A stretch of DNA of 64,000 bases from Kocuria dechangensis (GCF_014636775.1 NZ_BMEQ01000013.1:56341-120340), one strand, 5' to 3'; counted from the first letter of the stretch, positions 1 to 8,784 are shown. Program-made: numbers and translations. Notes: generated by a model from the sequence alone, not told the origin.

Positions 1-728
1 ATCTCGGCCTCGTGCGCGACCCCGTAGCCGCGGCCCTCGGCCGGCGTGCGGGGCCCGCAGGAGGTGCCGACGCAGTGGGTCCCGTGCCCGTGGCCGTCCT
101 GGGCCGTCTCGCCCGGGATGAAGGACTGCGAGCTCACGGTGCGGCCGGCGAAGTCGGGGTGCTGGAGGTCGAAGCCGGTGTCCAGGACGGCCACCCGGAC
201 GCCCTTGCCGGAGTACGGCGAGGTGGAGGCCTGGACCGCGTTCAGGCCCCAGGTGAACTTGTCGTCGTCCCGGTAGTACGGCGGCGGCGGAGCGGGCTGG
301 CCCGGCTCCGCGCCCGGCGCCGGCCGTGCGAGCAGGCGCTCGCTGAGGTCCACGACGCCGTCCCGGTAGCCCGTGACGTAGTCGGCGGGGACGTCGGGAC
401 GGATGTGGTGGACGAGCTCGGGGGAGACCGACAGGACCGTGTTCGGTCCCTCCGAGGGTGTCCGCAGCGCGGCCATCCGGTTCGCGTCGCCCGAGACCAC
501 GGCCACGTGGAGCGTCGGGAACACGAGGGCGTCCGCTCCCAGCGCGTCCCCCGCCTCGCGGGCCTCCCGGGCGGTGACCACCTCCGTCATCCCGGCCGAG
601 CGCAGCACGGTCGCGAGGTCGGGGACCTCCTGCGCGAAGACGACCACGTACCGGCCCGTGGTCTCGGGCGGCTGGTCGGGACCCCGTCTCGGCGGCGTCG
701 TGCCGTCCCTGCGGTCCGGATCGATCAT
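1..728 (-). CDS. S8 family (subtilisin-like) serine peptidase, 5' part only
   Basis: About 242 N-terminal codons are visible and the gene runs off the left edge, so the catalytic Ser and C-terminus are missing. Residues ~25-110 look like a propeptide (start GRYVVVFAQEVPDLATVL). The catalytic domain then opens with the Asp motif VAVLDTGFDLQHPDF and the His motif DGHGHGTHCVGT, both diagnostic of subtilases. The ATG at 728 has a GAGGAC ribosome site 2-7 bases upstream. No signal peptide is seen: the first 25 residues are polar and rich in Asp, Arg and Pro. The enzyme is therefore either cytoplasmic or exported by an unrecognised route. It lies downstream of the MFS exporter on the same strand, with a 110-base gap. 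Confidence 0.85.
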   Translation of the reverse strand, partial: MIDPDRRDGTTPPRRGPDQPPETTGRYVVVFAQEVPDLATVLRSAGMTEVVTAREAREAGDALGADALVFPTLHVAVVSGDANRMAALRTPSEGPNTVLSVSPELVHHIRPDVPADYVTGYRDGVVDLSERLLARPAPGAEPGQPAPPPPYYRDDDKFTWGLNAVQASTSPYSGKGVRVAVLDTGFDLQHPDFAGRTVSSQSFIPGETAQDGHGHGTHCVGTSCGPRTPAEGRGYGVAHEAE

Positions 729-791
729 GTCCTCACGTCCTCTGGCCGTTCGGGAGCTGAGCTGGTTACATCATGATGCATCTGCTCCGGT

Positions 792-815
792 CGGATGGAA
801 ACGGGGCTCCGTCCG
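792..815 (-). terminator. Weak hairpin after the MFS exporter
   Basis: An 8-bp stem with one G-U pair (792-799 with 808-815) lies just past the exporter stop. There is no T-run, so termination is uncertain and the protease may be co-transcribed. Confidence 0.3.
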
Positions 816-838
816 GTTCGCGTAACGCGTCGCGTGCG

Positions 839-2368
839 TCACCGGCGCCCGGGCCCGCGCGGCACGCGGCGCAGCAGGAGGGCGACGACGACGGACGTCG
901 CGCCCAGTACCGCCGCGGCGATCCCTGCGGCCAGGTGGACCCCGGACGTGAAGGCCGCCACCGCCGCGCCCACGAGCTCCTGCGCCACGGCCGGGTCGAG
1001 GGAGTCCGCCACGGCGACCGCCCCGCCGAGCGTCCCGGACGCGGTGGTGGCCTGCTCCGGATCCAGCCCGGGCGGCACGGCCAGCGTCCGGGTGTAGGTG
1101 GCTGTGACCGCCGTGCCGAGGACGGCCACGCCGAGCGCGGCGCCGAGCTGGTAGGCGGTCTCCGAGATCGCCGAGGCCGCCCCGGCCTGCTCCGGCTCCA
1201 CCTCGGCGAGGACCAGGTCGCCCGCGATGGTCTGCCCGGCGCCCGAGCCGAGGCCGATCACCATCAGCGCCACCACGAGCAGCGTCCCGCCGTCCAGGTC
1301 CCCGAGCAGCACCAGGAGGAAGCCGCAGGCCATCACCAGCAGCCCGGCGCCGACCACCACGGCCGGGCGCACGTGCTCGACCACCCGCACCACCAGCAGG
1401 CCCGAGACGATCGTCACGACCGCCCCGGGGAGCAGGAGCAGGCCGGCGCGCAGCGGCGACAGGCCCTCGACGAGCTGCAGGTACTGGGACACGAAGAACA
1501 GGAACCCGATGAAGACGGTGGAGGCCACGAGGTTGTTGAGCAGCCCGCCGGTGAAGACGGGGAGCCGGAACAGCCGCAGGTCCAGCATCGGCTCGGCGCG
1601 CCGCAGCTGCCGGCGCACGAACAGCGCGCCGGCCCCGGCGGCCAGGGCCCCCGCCGCCGCGGTGCCGGCGGACGGGCCGGCGGCGCCGAGGGACTTGACG
1701 GTCCACAGCAGCCCGGCCATGGCGGTCATGATCAGGGCGGCGCTCACCGCGTCGACGGGCCCGGGGGAGGGGTTGCGGGACTCGGGCACCAGCACGGGGG
1801 CCAGCAGCAGCAGCGGCACCAGGACGGGCACGGCGATCAGGAACACCGAGCCCCACCAGAAGTGCTCCAGCAGCACCCCGCCCACGATCGGGCCGAGCGC
1901 GCCGCCCGCCGAGAAGCCGGTGGCCCACACCGCGATGGCCGTGCGCCGCTGGACGGGCTCCCGGAAGATGTTGCGGATCAGGGACAGGGTCGCGGGCATC
2001 AGCATCGCCCCGAAGACCCCGAGCAGGGCTCGGGCCGCCACGAGGGCCGTCCCGGACGGGGCGAACGCGGCGAGCGCGGAGACCACCGCGAACCCCGTGC
2101 TGCCCAGGAGCAGCAGTCGCCGGCGGCCCACGCGGTCCCCGAGCGAGCCCATGGGCACGAGCAGGCCGGCGAGGACCAGGGGGTAGGAGTCGACGATCCA
2201 CAGCAGCTGCCGGCCGGTGGGGCGCAGCTCCTGGGAGATCTGGGGCAGCGCGAAGTTCAGGACGGTGTTGTCCACCGAGATCAGCAGCACCGGGAGCATG
2301 AGGACCACCAGCGCCCCCCACTCGCGGGCGCCGGCGCGGCCGGGGCGGTCGGTGGTTCGGGCGGTCAT
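839..2368 (-). CDS. MFS transporter, DHA2 (14-TMS) drug/proton antiporter family
   Basis: This 509-residue integral membrane protein has about 14 hydrophobic segments. TMS1 carries the DHA2-type signature LLISVDNTVLNFALPQ. The TMS2-3 loop holds the MFS motif A-like GSLGDRVGRRR, and TMS5 carries the antiporter motif C-like GGALGPIVGGVLLEHFWWG. Relatives are QacA, SmvA and EmrB exporters that swap protons for cationic drugs or antiseptics; the actual substrate here cannot be inferred. It is transcribed away from the acyl-CoA synthetase with 155 bases between the starts. A GAGGAG ribosome site precedes the ATG. No regulator gene is adjacent, which is unusual for a drug pump. Confidence 0.9.
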   Translation of the reverse strand: MTARTTDRPGRAGAREWGALVVLMLPVLLISVDNTVLNFALPQISQELRPTGRQLLWIVDSYPLVLAGLLVPMGSLGDRVGRRRLLLLGSTGFAVVSALAAFAPSGTALVAARALLGVFGAMLMPATLSLIRNIFREPVQRRTAIAVWATGFSAGGALGPIVGGVLLEHFWWGSVFLIAVPVLVPLLLLAPVLVPESRNPSPGPVDAVSAALIMTAMAGLLWTVKSLGAAGPSAGTAAAGALAAGAGALFVRRQLRRAEPMLDLRLFRLPVFTGGLLNNLVASTVFIGFLFFVSQYLQLVEGLSPLRAGLLLLPGAVVTIVSGLLVVRVVEHVRPAVVVGAGLLVMACGFLLVLLGDLDGGTLLVVALMVIGLGSGAGQTIAGDLVLAEVEPEQAGAASAISETAYQLGAALGVAVLGTAVTATYTRTLAVPPGLDPEQATTASGTLGGAVAVADSLDPAVAQELVGAAVAAFTSGVHLAAGIAAAVLGATSVVVALLLRRVPRGPGRR

Positions 2369-2523
2369 GGCGGGGCGGGGACTCCTCGGGCGGCGGCGGG
2401 GTGCGGGCCCATCCTCTCAGGTCCACCCGGCCGGCCAGCCCGGGGGGAGTTCCCCGGGGCCCCACTAGACTGCTCGGACGGCCGTCCGCGCCCGCCCGGC
2501 CGGGAACGAGAAGAGGATTCCGC
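2369..2523. promoter_or_regulatory. Divergent promoter region, exporter / acyl-CoA synthetase
   Basis: For the rightward gene a TAGACT -10 lies at 2466-2471, giving a leader of about 46 bases with an AGAGGA ribosome site near 2512. The leftward gene has only weak candidates. No clear operator palindrome is seen. Confidence 0.5.
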
Positions 2524-4341
2524 ATGGTCGAACCGGTCCCCCAGAACGCCCCGTCCGGCGCCCCCGGCGCTCCCGAGCAGGACGTGTCCCGGCAGTACGA
2601 GGCGGTCCGGGACCGGCTCCTGGAGCTGCGCGAGGACTACGACCAGGCGCGCGAGGAGTTCCGCTGGCCCCGGATGGAGCGGTTCAACTACGCCCTGGAC
2701 TGGTTCGACCACGTGGCCCGCGACCCGCGGCGCGGCGCCCGGGACGCGCTGTGGATCGTGGGCCAGGACGGCACCGAGCTGCGCCGCACGTTCCGGGAGC
2801 TCTCCGTCTCCTCCGCCCGCACCGCCAACTGGCTGCGCGCCCTGGGCGTGCGCCGCGGGCACCGGATCCTGCTGATGCTCGGCAACCAGCTCGAGCTGTG
2901 GGAGACCCAGCTCGCGGGCATGAAACTCGGGGCGCCGCTGATCCCCACCGCCGTGATGATGCCCCCGGCGGACCTGCTGGACCGGGTCCGGCGGGGCAGG
3001 GTCTCCTGGGTGGTCACGGACGCCGCCAACGCGCCGAAGTTCGCGTCCGTGGACGGCGACTACGGGCTGGTCGTCGTGGGCTCCCCGGACGAGGTCGCCG
3101 CCGTGCAGGAGCAGCTGCCGGGCCGCGCCGTGCACCACTACGAGGAGGCCGCGGCGGCCCCCGAGCAGTTCGTCCCGGACGCGCCCACGAGCTCCCACGA
3201 CCCGCTGCTGCTGTACTTCACCTCGGGCACCACCTCCCAGGCCAAGCTCGTCGAGCACACCCACTACTCGTACTCCTTCGGGCACCTCTCCACGGTGTAC
3301 TGGATCGGGCTGCGCCCCGGCGACGTCCACCTCAACATCGCCTCCCCGGGCTGGGGCAAGCACTCGTGGTCGAACTTCTTCGCCCCGTGGATCGCCGAGG
3401 CGACCGTCTTCATCTACAACCAGGACCGGTTCGACGCCCCGGGTCTCATGGAGCAGATGAGCCGTGCCGGGGTCACGAGCTTCTGCGCCCCGCCCACCGT
3501 GTGGCGGATGCTCATCCAGGCGGACCTGCACCGCGTGCAGAACCCGCCCCTCTCCGTGGTCTCCGCCGGGGAGCCCCTCAACCCGGAGGTCATCCGGCGC
3601 GTGCAGGACGCCTGGGGCGTGACGATCCGCGACGGCTACGGCCAGACCGAGACCACCCTGCAGATCGCCAACACCCCCGGGCAGCCGGTCGTGCCCGGCG
3701 CCATGGGCCGGCCGCTGCCGGGCTTCGTCGTCGAGCTCCTCGACACGCGCACGGGCGAGCCCGCCCAGGAGGGGGAGATCTGCCTGCGGGTGGACGACGA
3801 CCCGCCCGGGATCATGGCGGGCTACATCGACGAGCCCGAGCGGACCGCGGAGGTGGTCAAGGACGGCTGGTACCACACCCGGGACATCGCCTCCCGGGAC
3901 GAGCACGGCGTCTACACCTACGTGGGCCGCACCGACGACGTCTTCAAGGCGTCCGACTACCGGATCTCCCCGTTCGAGCTGGAGTCGGTGCTCATCGAGC
4001 ACCCCGCCGTGGCGGAGGCCGCCGTCGTCCCCGCCCCGGACCCCGTCCGGCACGCCGTGCCCAAGGCCTACCTGGTGCTCGCGGCGGGCGCCGAGCCCAC
4101 CCGGGAGCTCGCCGGCGAGATCCTGCGCTTCGCCCGCGAGAACCTCGCCCCGTACAAGCGGGTGCGCAAGGTCGAGTTCACGGACCTGCCCAAGACGATC
4201 TCCGGGAAGATCCGGCGGGTGGCGCTGCGCGAGCGGGAGGAGGCCGCGGACCGCTCCCGTCCGGCGGATCCCGGGGCGCTCGCCGCCGGTGGGCTCGGGG
4301 TGGAGTACACGGAGGCGGACTTCCCCGGTCTGCGCGACTGA
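2524..4341 (+). CDS. Acyl-CoA synthetase, medium-chain (ACSM-like) AMP-forming ligase
   Basis: This 605-residue ANL-superfamily enzyme activates a carboxylic acid with ATP and joins it to CoA. The A3 P-loop is YFTSGTTSQAKLVEHTH, and the ending EHTH resembles medium-chain ACSM and MbcS enzymes more than Acs. Further motifs are DGYGQTET (A5), GWYHTRDIASRDEHG (A7), GRTDDVFKASDYRISPFE (A8) and a C-terminal KTISGKIRR with the catalytic Lys at residue 562. The start at MVEPVPQ is chosen because AGAGGA lies 9-14 bases upstream; an in-frame ATG at 2401 has no such site and lies upstream of the TAGACT -10 box. The substrate is probably a medium- or branched-chain fatty acid. A strong terminator follows. 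Confidence 0.88.
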   Translation: MVEPVPQNAPSGAPGAPEQDVSRQYEAVRDRLLELREDYDQAREEFRWPRMERFNYALDWFDHVARDPRRGARDALWIVGQDGTELRRTFRELSVSSARTANWLRALGVRRGHRILLMLGNQLELWETQLAGMKLGAPLIPTAVMMPPADLLDRVRRGRVSWVVTDAANAPKFASVDGDYGLVVVGSPDEVAAVQEQLPGRAVHHYEEAAAAPEQFVPDAPTSSHDPLLLYFTSGTTSQAKLVEHTHYSYSFGHLSTVYWIGLRPGDVHLNIASPGWGKHSWSNFFAPWIAEATVFIYNQDRFDAPGLMEQMSRAGVTSFCAPPTVWRMLIQADLHRVQNPPLSVVSAGEPLNPEVIRRVQDAWGVTIRDGYGQTETTLQIANTPGQPVVPGAMGRPLPGFVVELLDTRTGEPAQEGEICLRVDDDPPGIMAGYIDEPERTAEVVKDGWYHTRDIASRDEHGVYTYVGRTDDVFKASDYRISPFELESVLIEHPAVAEAAVVPAPDPVRHAVPKAYLVLAAGAEPTRELAGEILRFARENLAPYKRVRKVEFTDLPKTISGKIRRVALREREEAADRSRPADPGALAAGGLGVEYTEADFPGLRD

Positions 4342-4376
4342 GCGGCAGCCCCTACCAGAGTCCCGACCCGGACCGA

Positions 4377-4416
4377 CGGCGGCGCCCCGCTCTCCGTGCC
4401 GGGGCGCCGCCGTTTT
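4377..4416 (+). terminator. Rho-independent terminator after acyl-CoA synthetase
   Basis: A perfect 13-bp GC stem (4377-4389 with 4400-4412), a 10-base loop and TTTT at 4413-4416. Confidence 0.9.
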
Positions 4417-4720
4417 CCCTACCGGCACGAAACCTTGCGTAACGGAGCGGGGTCCCCGTAAGCGCAAGGGGGGACGTTGCCGTGGGGGGATGTCCCCACT
4501 TCGTGCCACGGTTCGAGGCCCTTATCTACCGAGCAGTAAGTGCCAGGCCCCGCGAAACCATGGTTTGACAAGCGCAAACACATGATTTTTCAACGGTGTC
4601 CACCATTCTGGAACCCCTGGTGACCCCAGTGACAGGCTCCGGAAACGGTGCCACTATTGAGGCAATTGGTTCACCCGATGGGGACGAGCCAACCGATCCG
4701 CCGGGGGGCGGATCGACCGC

Positions 4721-4795
4721 GGTTCATCGGGGGATGGGCCGCTTGCACCACAGGCGTCGGGGGGCGCCGGTGCAGCTCGGTTCATCGGGGGGTGG
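4721..4795 (+). repeat. Direct repeat pair upstream of recQ
   Basis: GGTTCATCGGGGGATGG at 4721 recurs at 4779 with one change, 58 bases apart. A shorter relative (GGTTCACCCGATGGGG) lies about 53 bases further upstream, near 4668. The regular spacing suggests three related sites. Confidence 0.55.
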
Positions 4796-4871
4796 ACCGA
4801 CATGGGAGCACCGCTGGGGGGCGGTACTCCCGAAGGCGAGTCTCTGCTCGCCACCGGCCGAGAGGCCGGCC

Positions 4872-4923
4872 GATGCGCCCGTTGCGGGGGTCATCCGGAA
4901 ACGGATGAGGCAGCGGGCGCATC
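4872..4923 (+). ncRNA. Candidate structured RNA element with GAAA tetraloop
   Basis: Positions 4872-4885 pair with 4910-4923 (14 bp, one U-G pair). A five-G bulge follows, then 4891-4897 pairs with 4902-4908 and is closed by a GAAA loop at 4898-4901. GNRA loops stabilise functional RNA hairpins. The stem lies upstream of the likely recQ transcription start, so it is not in that mRNA. It does not fit SRP, RNase P or tmRNA. Whether it is transcribed is unknown. Confidence 0.4.
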
Positions 4924-4989
4924 GTTCTGTCCGAGCCCTCCCGCACTGCACCGGCCGGCCCGCCGGCGTCCGGCGTCGGTGGGGATTGG

Positions 4990-5001
4990 CAGACTGGGAC
5001 C
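4990..5001 (+). promoter_or_regulatory. -10 box for leaderless recQ
   Basis: CAGACT at 4990-4995, then six bases, then the ATG. Transcription should start at or next to the A of the start codon. Confidence 0.55.
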
Positions 5002-7188
5002 ATGACGACACCCGCTCCGCAGTCCACCGCCCCGGACCTCGCCCCCGGCCGCGCCGCCCTCCACGAGGACGCGCTCGGGCTGCTCCGGGCCCTCACCGGC
5101 CGGGAGGACGCCGCGTTCCACCCGGGCCAGTTCGAGGCGATCGAGTCCCTCGTGGGCCAGGGCCGGCGGGCTCTCGTGGTGCAGCGGACGGGATGGGGGA
5201 AGTCCGCCGTCTACTTCCTCTCCGCCCTCCTGCTGCGCGCCCGGGGCCTCGGCCCCACCCTCATCGTCTCCCCGCTCCTGGCGCTCATGCGGGACCAGGT
5301 CGCCGCGGCCGAGCGCGCCGGCGTCCGCGCCGCCGCCATCAACTCCGCCAACGCCACCGAGTGGGGCCGGATCGCGGCCCAGCTCCAGGCCGACGAGCTC
5401 GACGTGCTGCTCGTCTCCCCGGAGCGGCTCAACAACCCGGTGTTCCGCGAGCAGCAGCTCCCGCAGCTCGTGGCCCGGATGGGGCTGCTCGTGGTGGACG
5501 AGGCCCACTGCATCTCCGACTGGGGCCACGACTTCCGTCCGGACTACCGGCGGATCCGTGACCTCATCGCCCGTCTTCCCGAGCAGGTGCCCGTCCTGGC
5601 CACCACGGCCACCGCGAACGAGCGCGTGGTCGCCGACATCGAGGAGCAGCTGGACGTGCGCCCCGGCGGCGCCGGCACCGGTGAGGTGTTCACCCTGCGC
5701 GGCCCGCTCTCGCGCGCGTCCCTGCGGCTGGGCGTGCTGCGGCTGCCGTCGGCCACGGCCCGTCTCGCCTGGCTTCTCGAGCACCTGGAGTCCCTGCCCG
5801 GCAGCGGCATCGTCTACGCCCTGACCATCGGCGCCGCCGAGGACACCGCGCAGGCACTGGCCGACGCCGGCATCCCGGTCCGTGCCTACACGGGCCGCAC
5901 CGACCAGGCGGAGCGCGAGGAGCTGGAGGCCGCGCTCAAGGAGAACCGGGTCAAGGCGCTCGTGGCGACCTCCGCGCTGGGCATGGGCTTCGACAAGCCG
6001 GACCTCGGTTTCGTCGTGCACCTGGGCGCGCCCTCCTCGCCCGTGGCCTACTACCAGCAGGTGGGCCGCGCCGGGCGCGCCACCGACAACGCCGACGTGC
6101 TGCTCCTGCCCGGGACGGAGGACCGGCAGATCTGGGAGTACTTCGCCACCGCCTCGATGCCCACGGAGCAGAAGGCCTCCGCCGTCCTGGGTGAGCTCGG
6201 CGCCGCCGGCGGGCCGCTGTCCGTGGCGGTGCTCGAGTCCCGCGTGGACATCCGCCGCACCCCTCTCGAGCTGCTCCTCAAGGTCCTCGCCGTGGAGGGC
6301 GCCGTCGAGCGCGTCCAGGGCGGCTGGCAGTCCACGGGTGTGCCGTGGCACTACGACGCCGAGCGCTACGGCCGGATCAGCGCGGCCCGCGTCGCCGAGC
6401 AGAACGCCATGCTCGAGTACGAGCGCACCACCGGGTGCCGCATGCAGTTCCTCGCCCGCCAGCTGGACGACATCACCGCCGAGGCCTGCGGCCGCTGCGA
6501 CACCTGCGCCGGCGCCTGGTACCCCACCTCCGTGGACGAGGCCGCGAGCGCCTCCGCCGGCGCCGCCCTCACCCGGGTGGGCGCGGTCGTGGAGCCCAGA
6601 GCGCAGTGGCCCACCGGGATGCCCCGGCTCGGCGTGGACGCCAAGGGCCGCATCCCCGAGGACGAGCGCTTCGAGGAGGGCCGCGCCCTGGCCCGCCTCA
6701 CCGACCTGGGGTGGGGCAACCGGCTCCGGGAGATCTTCCGGGCCGGCGAGGACGGGAAGCCGGTCGACCAGCCCGTGGACCCCGCGCTCGGCAACGCCTG
6801 CGTGCAGGTGCTCGCCGAGTGGAGCTGGGCGGGGCGCCCGGCCGCGGTGGTGTCCCTGCCGTCCCGCTCGCGCCCGCAGCTCGTGCGCTCCCTGGCGCAG
6901 GGCATGGCCTCCGTGGGCCACCTGCCGTACCTGGGGGAGCTCGCGGTGCCCGAGGGCTTCCCCTCCGGCGAGCACGGCGGCAACAGCGCCTACCGGCTCG
7001 CGGCCGTGTGGGACAAGTTCGTGGTCCCCGAGCAGGTCGCGGCCGGGCTCGAGCAGCTGGACGGGCGGCCCGTGCTGCTCGTCGACGACCTCGTGGACAG
7101 CCGCTGGACGCTCACCGTCGCCGCCCGGGCGCTGCGCCGGGCCGGGTCGGGGCCCGTGCTGCCGTTCGTGCTCGCGGCGCAGGGCTGA
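5002..7188 (+). CDS. recQ: RecQ-like ATP-dependent DNA helicase with C-terminal phosphoribosyltransferase-like domain
   Basis: This 728-residue SF2 3'-5' helicase acts in DNA repair and recombination. The Q-motif region FHPGQFEAIESL is followed by Walker A with GWGKS (Lys67), DEAH at 166-169 (VVDEAHCISDWGHDFRPD) and TTATAN motif III. Motif VI lies in YYQQVGRAGRA. A Zn ribbon (CRMQFLARQLDD...CGRCDTC) follows. Beyond the usual RecQ core, residues ~510-728 end in PVLLVDDLVDSRWTLT, a PRPP-binding-loop-like motif of type I phosphoribosyltransferases; no HRDC domain is seen. This helicase-PRTase architecture occurs in actinobacterial RecQ homologues; the role of the added domain is unknown. The gene appears leaderless and is followed by a 15-bp tandem repeat. 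Confidence 0.9.
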   Translation: MTTPAPQSTAPDLAPGRAALHEDALGLLRALTGREDAAFHPGQFEAIESLVGQGRRALVVQRTGWGKSAVYFLSALLLRARGLGPTLIVSPLLALMRDQVAAAERAGVRAAAINSANATEWGRIAAQLQADELDVLLVSPERLNNPVFREQQLPQLVARMGLLVVDEAHCISDWGHDFRPDYRRIRDLIARLPEQVPVLATTATANERVVADIEEQLDVRPGGAGTGEVFTLRGPLSRASLRLGVLRLPSATARLAWLLEHLESLPGSGIVYALTIGAAEDTAQALADAGIPVRAYTGRTDQAEREELEAALKENRVKALVATSALGMGFDKPDLGFVVHLGAPSSPVAYYQQVGRAGRATDNADVLLLPGTEDRQIWEYFATASMPTEQKASAVLGELGAAGGPLSVAVLESRVDIRRTPLELLLKVLAVEGAVERVQGGWQSTGVPWHYDAERYGRISAARVAEQNAMLEYERTTGCRMQFLARQLDDITAEACGRCDTCAGAWYPTSVDEAASASAGAALTRVGAVVEPRAQWPTGMPRLGVDAKGRIPEDERFEEGRALARLTDLGWGNRLREIFRAGEDGKPVDQPVDPALGNACVQVLAEWSWAGRPAAVVSLPSRSRPQLVRSLAQGMASVGHLPYLGELAVPEGFPSGEHGGNSAYRLAAVWDKFVVPEQVAAGLEQLDGRPVLLVDDLVDSRWTLTVAARALRRAGSGPVLPFVLAAQG

Positions 7189-7205
7189 GCCCCCGGCGCC
7201 GGGAG

Positions 7206-7280
7206 GTCCAGGGCCGAGCCGTCCAGGGCCGAGCCGTCCAGGGCTGAGCCGTCCAGTGCCGAGCCGTCCCGGGCCGGGCG
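7206..7280 (+). repeat. 15-bp tandem repeat, five units, after recQ stop
   Basis: Units of GTCCAGGGCCGAGCC at 7206, 7221, 7236, 7251 and 7266. The first two are identical and the others differ by one to four bases. The array starts 17 bases after the recQ stop, in the gap between convergent genes. Confidence 0.9.
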
Positions 7281-7323
7281 GTCGCGGACGCCCGGGCAGG
7301 GCGGCGCGCGGGACCGGGGTGGT

Positions 7324-8784
7324 TCAGCCGCGCAGCCGGGCGGTGACCGTGCGCAGCATGGGGCGCAGGTCCCGGGCGTTGAGCGCCGCCCAGGCCGCCA
7401 GGAACGCCACCGTCACCCCGAGGGCCGGGAGCACCCGGAAGTCGTCGCCGAGCAGTGCGAGGCCGCCGAGGACCATGGCGTAGCCCAGGACGATGCGCAG
7501 CAGGACGCCTCCCCACGGCATCCGGTCGATCCGCCACACGACCAGCAGGGGCAGCAGCGCGCTCACCAGCGAGCCCACAAGGTAGCCGATCGCGGCCGCG
7601 GTGATGCCCAGCCGGGGGCCGAGCGCGAACATGGCGGCGACCCCCAGCACCAGGCCCACCCCGTTCGAGACCGCGAGCACCCGGATGCCCCACGGCTCGG
7701 TGCCGTTGAGCCGTGCGTTGGCCGCGTTGAAGCTGGTGGCGGACACGGCGAAGAAGAGGATCACCAGCAGCGGCTCCGCGGCCAGGAAGCCCTGGCCGTA
7801 GACCACGTGCAGCACCGGCTCGGCCCACAGGACGCCCACGCCGAACACCGGCAGGAACACCGTGACCATCGTCCGCAGGATGAGGTCGACCTGCCGGGTG
7901 AGCCCGGCCGTGTCCCCGGCCGCGAACATCCGGGCGACGCTGGGGGAGAGCGCCGTGAGCATGGCCCCCGAGAGCATGCTCGCCGGCGTCGCCAGGGAGA
8001 CCGCGGCCGAGTACAGGCCCAGCTCCGCGCGCGAGCCCATCCCCTCGCCGAGCACCACGGACAGCTGCATCAGACCGCCCGCCGCCAGGGTGTGCGCGGA
8101 GCCCCAGGCCGTGAACACGAGGATCTCCCGGCGCAGCGCCGGGTCCAGCCGGGCCCCGGTGCGCCGCGGCCACGCCGGCAGGGCGTACACGGCGTAGCCG
8201 AGGACCATCGGCAGCAGCAGCGCCCAGTGCCAGCCGGCCAGGAGCACGAGCAGCAGCAGGGTGAGGGACAGGAAGGAGCTGATGGTGTCCCACATCGTCG
8301 TGGTCACGAACTGGTTGTTGCCGGTCCGCACGCCCCGCACGAAGTTGTAGGCCGAGAGGGAGAGGACGAGCAGGCCGGCGGACACCGCGTGGGGCCAGGA
8401 CAGGCCGAGGACGAACGCCGCGTAGAGCCCCGCCGACGCCCCCAGGACCGCCATGGCGGCCGAGGCGCTCGCGGCGGTGAAGGCCGCCGTGGCGGCCTGC
8501 CCCTCGCGGTCCTGGCGCCCGCGGGCCATGGCGATGAACTTCGCAGCCGCGGTCCCGGAGGCCTGAGGCCACAGCAGCACCAGGAGCATGGCCAGGGAGA
8601 TGGCCAGGTTGACCTCGGCCAGCACCTCCTTGCCCAGCAGGCGCCCCACCAGGATGCTGTAGCCGAACCGGGACAGGCCCTGGACGAACACGGCGAGCAC
8701 GGTCAGCGCGAACGCCGAGCCGAGCGGGTTGTCCGTGTTCTCGTGGTTGGGGGCGGGGAAGAGGATCGCGCGCAGCCGGGACAT
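7324..8784 (-). CDS. Oligosaccharide/polysaccharide flippase family protein
   Basis: This 486-residue membrane protein has 12-14 hydrophobic segments across its whole length and belongs to the Wzx/MurJ-like MOP superfamily. It begins with a short cytoplasmic stretch, then TMS1 (AFALTVLAVFVQGLSRFGYS) and the GRLLGKEVLAEVNLA loop typical of Wzx-type flippases. It should move a lipid-linked sugar across the cytoplasmic membrane. The glycosyltransferase transcribed in the opposite direction is a plausible partner. The ATG directly follows the TGA of a 10-codon leaderless ORF, so translation may be coupled to it. The cargo cannot be told from sequence; lipid II flipping (MurJ) is less likely given the gene context. 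Confidence 0.82.
   Translation of the reverse strand: MSRLRAILFPAPNHENTDNPLGSAFALTVLAVFVQGLSRFGYSILVGRLLGKEVLAEVNLAISLAMLLVLLWPQASGTAAAKFIAMARGRQDREGQAATAAFTAASASAAMAVLGASAGLYAAFVLGLSWPHAVSAGLLVLSLSAYNFVRGVRTGNNQFVTTTMWDTISSFLSLTLLLLVLLAGWHWALLLPMVLGYAVYALPAWPRRTGARLDPALRREILVFTAWGSAHTLAAGGLMQLSVVLGEGMGSRAELGLYSAAVSLATPASMLSGAMLTALSPSVARMFAAGDTAGLTRQVDLILRTMVTVFLPVFGVGVLWAEPVLHVVYGQGFLAAEPLLVILFFAVSATSFNAANARLNGTEPWGIRVLAVSNGVGLVLGVAAMFALGPRLGITAAAIGYLVGSLVSALLPLLVVWRIDRMPWGGVLLRIVLGYAMVLGGLALLGDDFRVLPALGVTVAFLAAWAALNARDLRPMLRTVTARLRG

Larger units (their letters stand above)
4420..4989. other. Non-coding interval of 570 bases, rich in inverted repeats
   Basis: I find no convincing gene. Local AT content rises between 4500 and 4680, unlike the rest of the window. 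Visible structure: a nested stem CCTTGCG/CGCAAGG near 4433-4470; the 12-base palindrome AAACCATGGTTT at 4555-4566; a perfect 9-bp inverted repeat 4694-4702/4707-4715 around GGGG; a 17-base direct repeat (4721-4737 and 4779-4795, one mismatch); and a GAAA-capped hairpin at 4872-4923. A TTGACA lies at 4565-4570 without a good -10. It could hold an unannotated regulatory RNA or binding sites. Confidence 0.6.

Noticed and set aside
4872..4923. SRP (4.5S) RNA
   Set aside because: The strand GGCAGCGGG and the tetraloop recall SRP helix 8, but the inner stem is fully paired and the conserved symmetric loop and GGAA-type cap are missing.
4802..5005. Small ORF with Cys residues (MGAPLGGGTPEGES...) upstream of recQ
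   Set aside because: It overlaps the recQ start in another frame, has no ribosome site, and its sequence is better explained by the hairpins.
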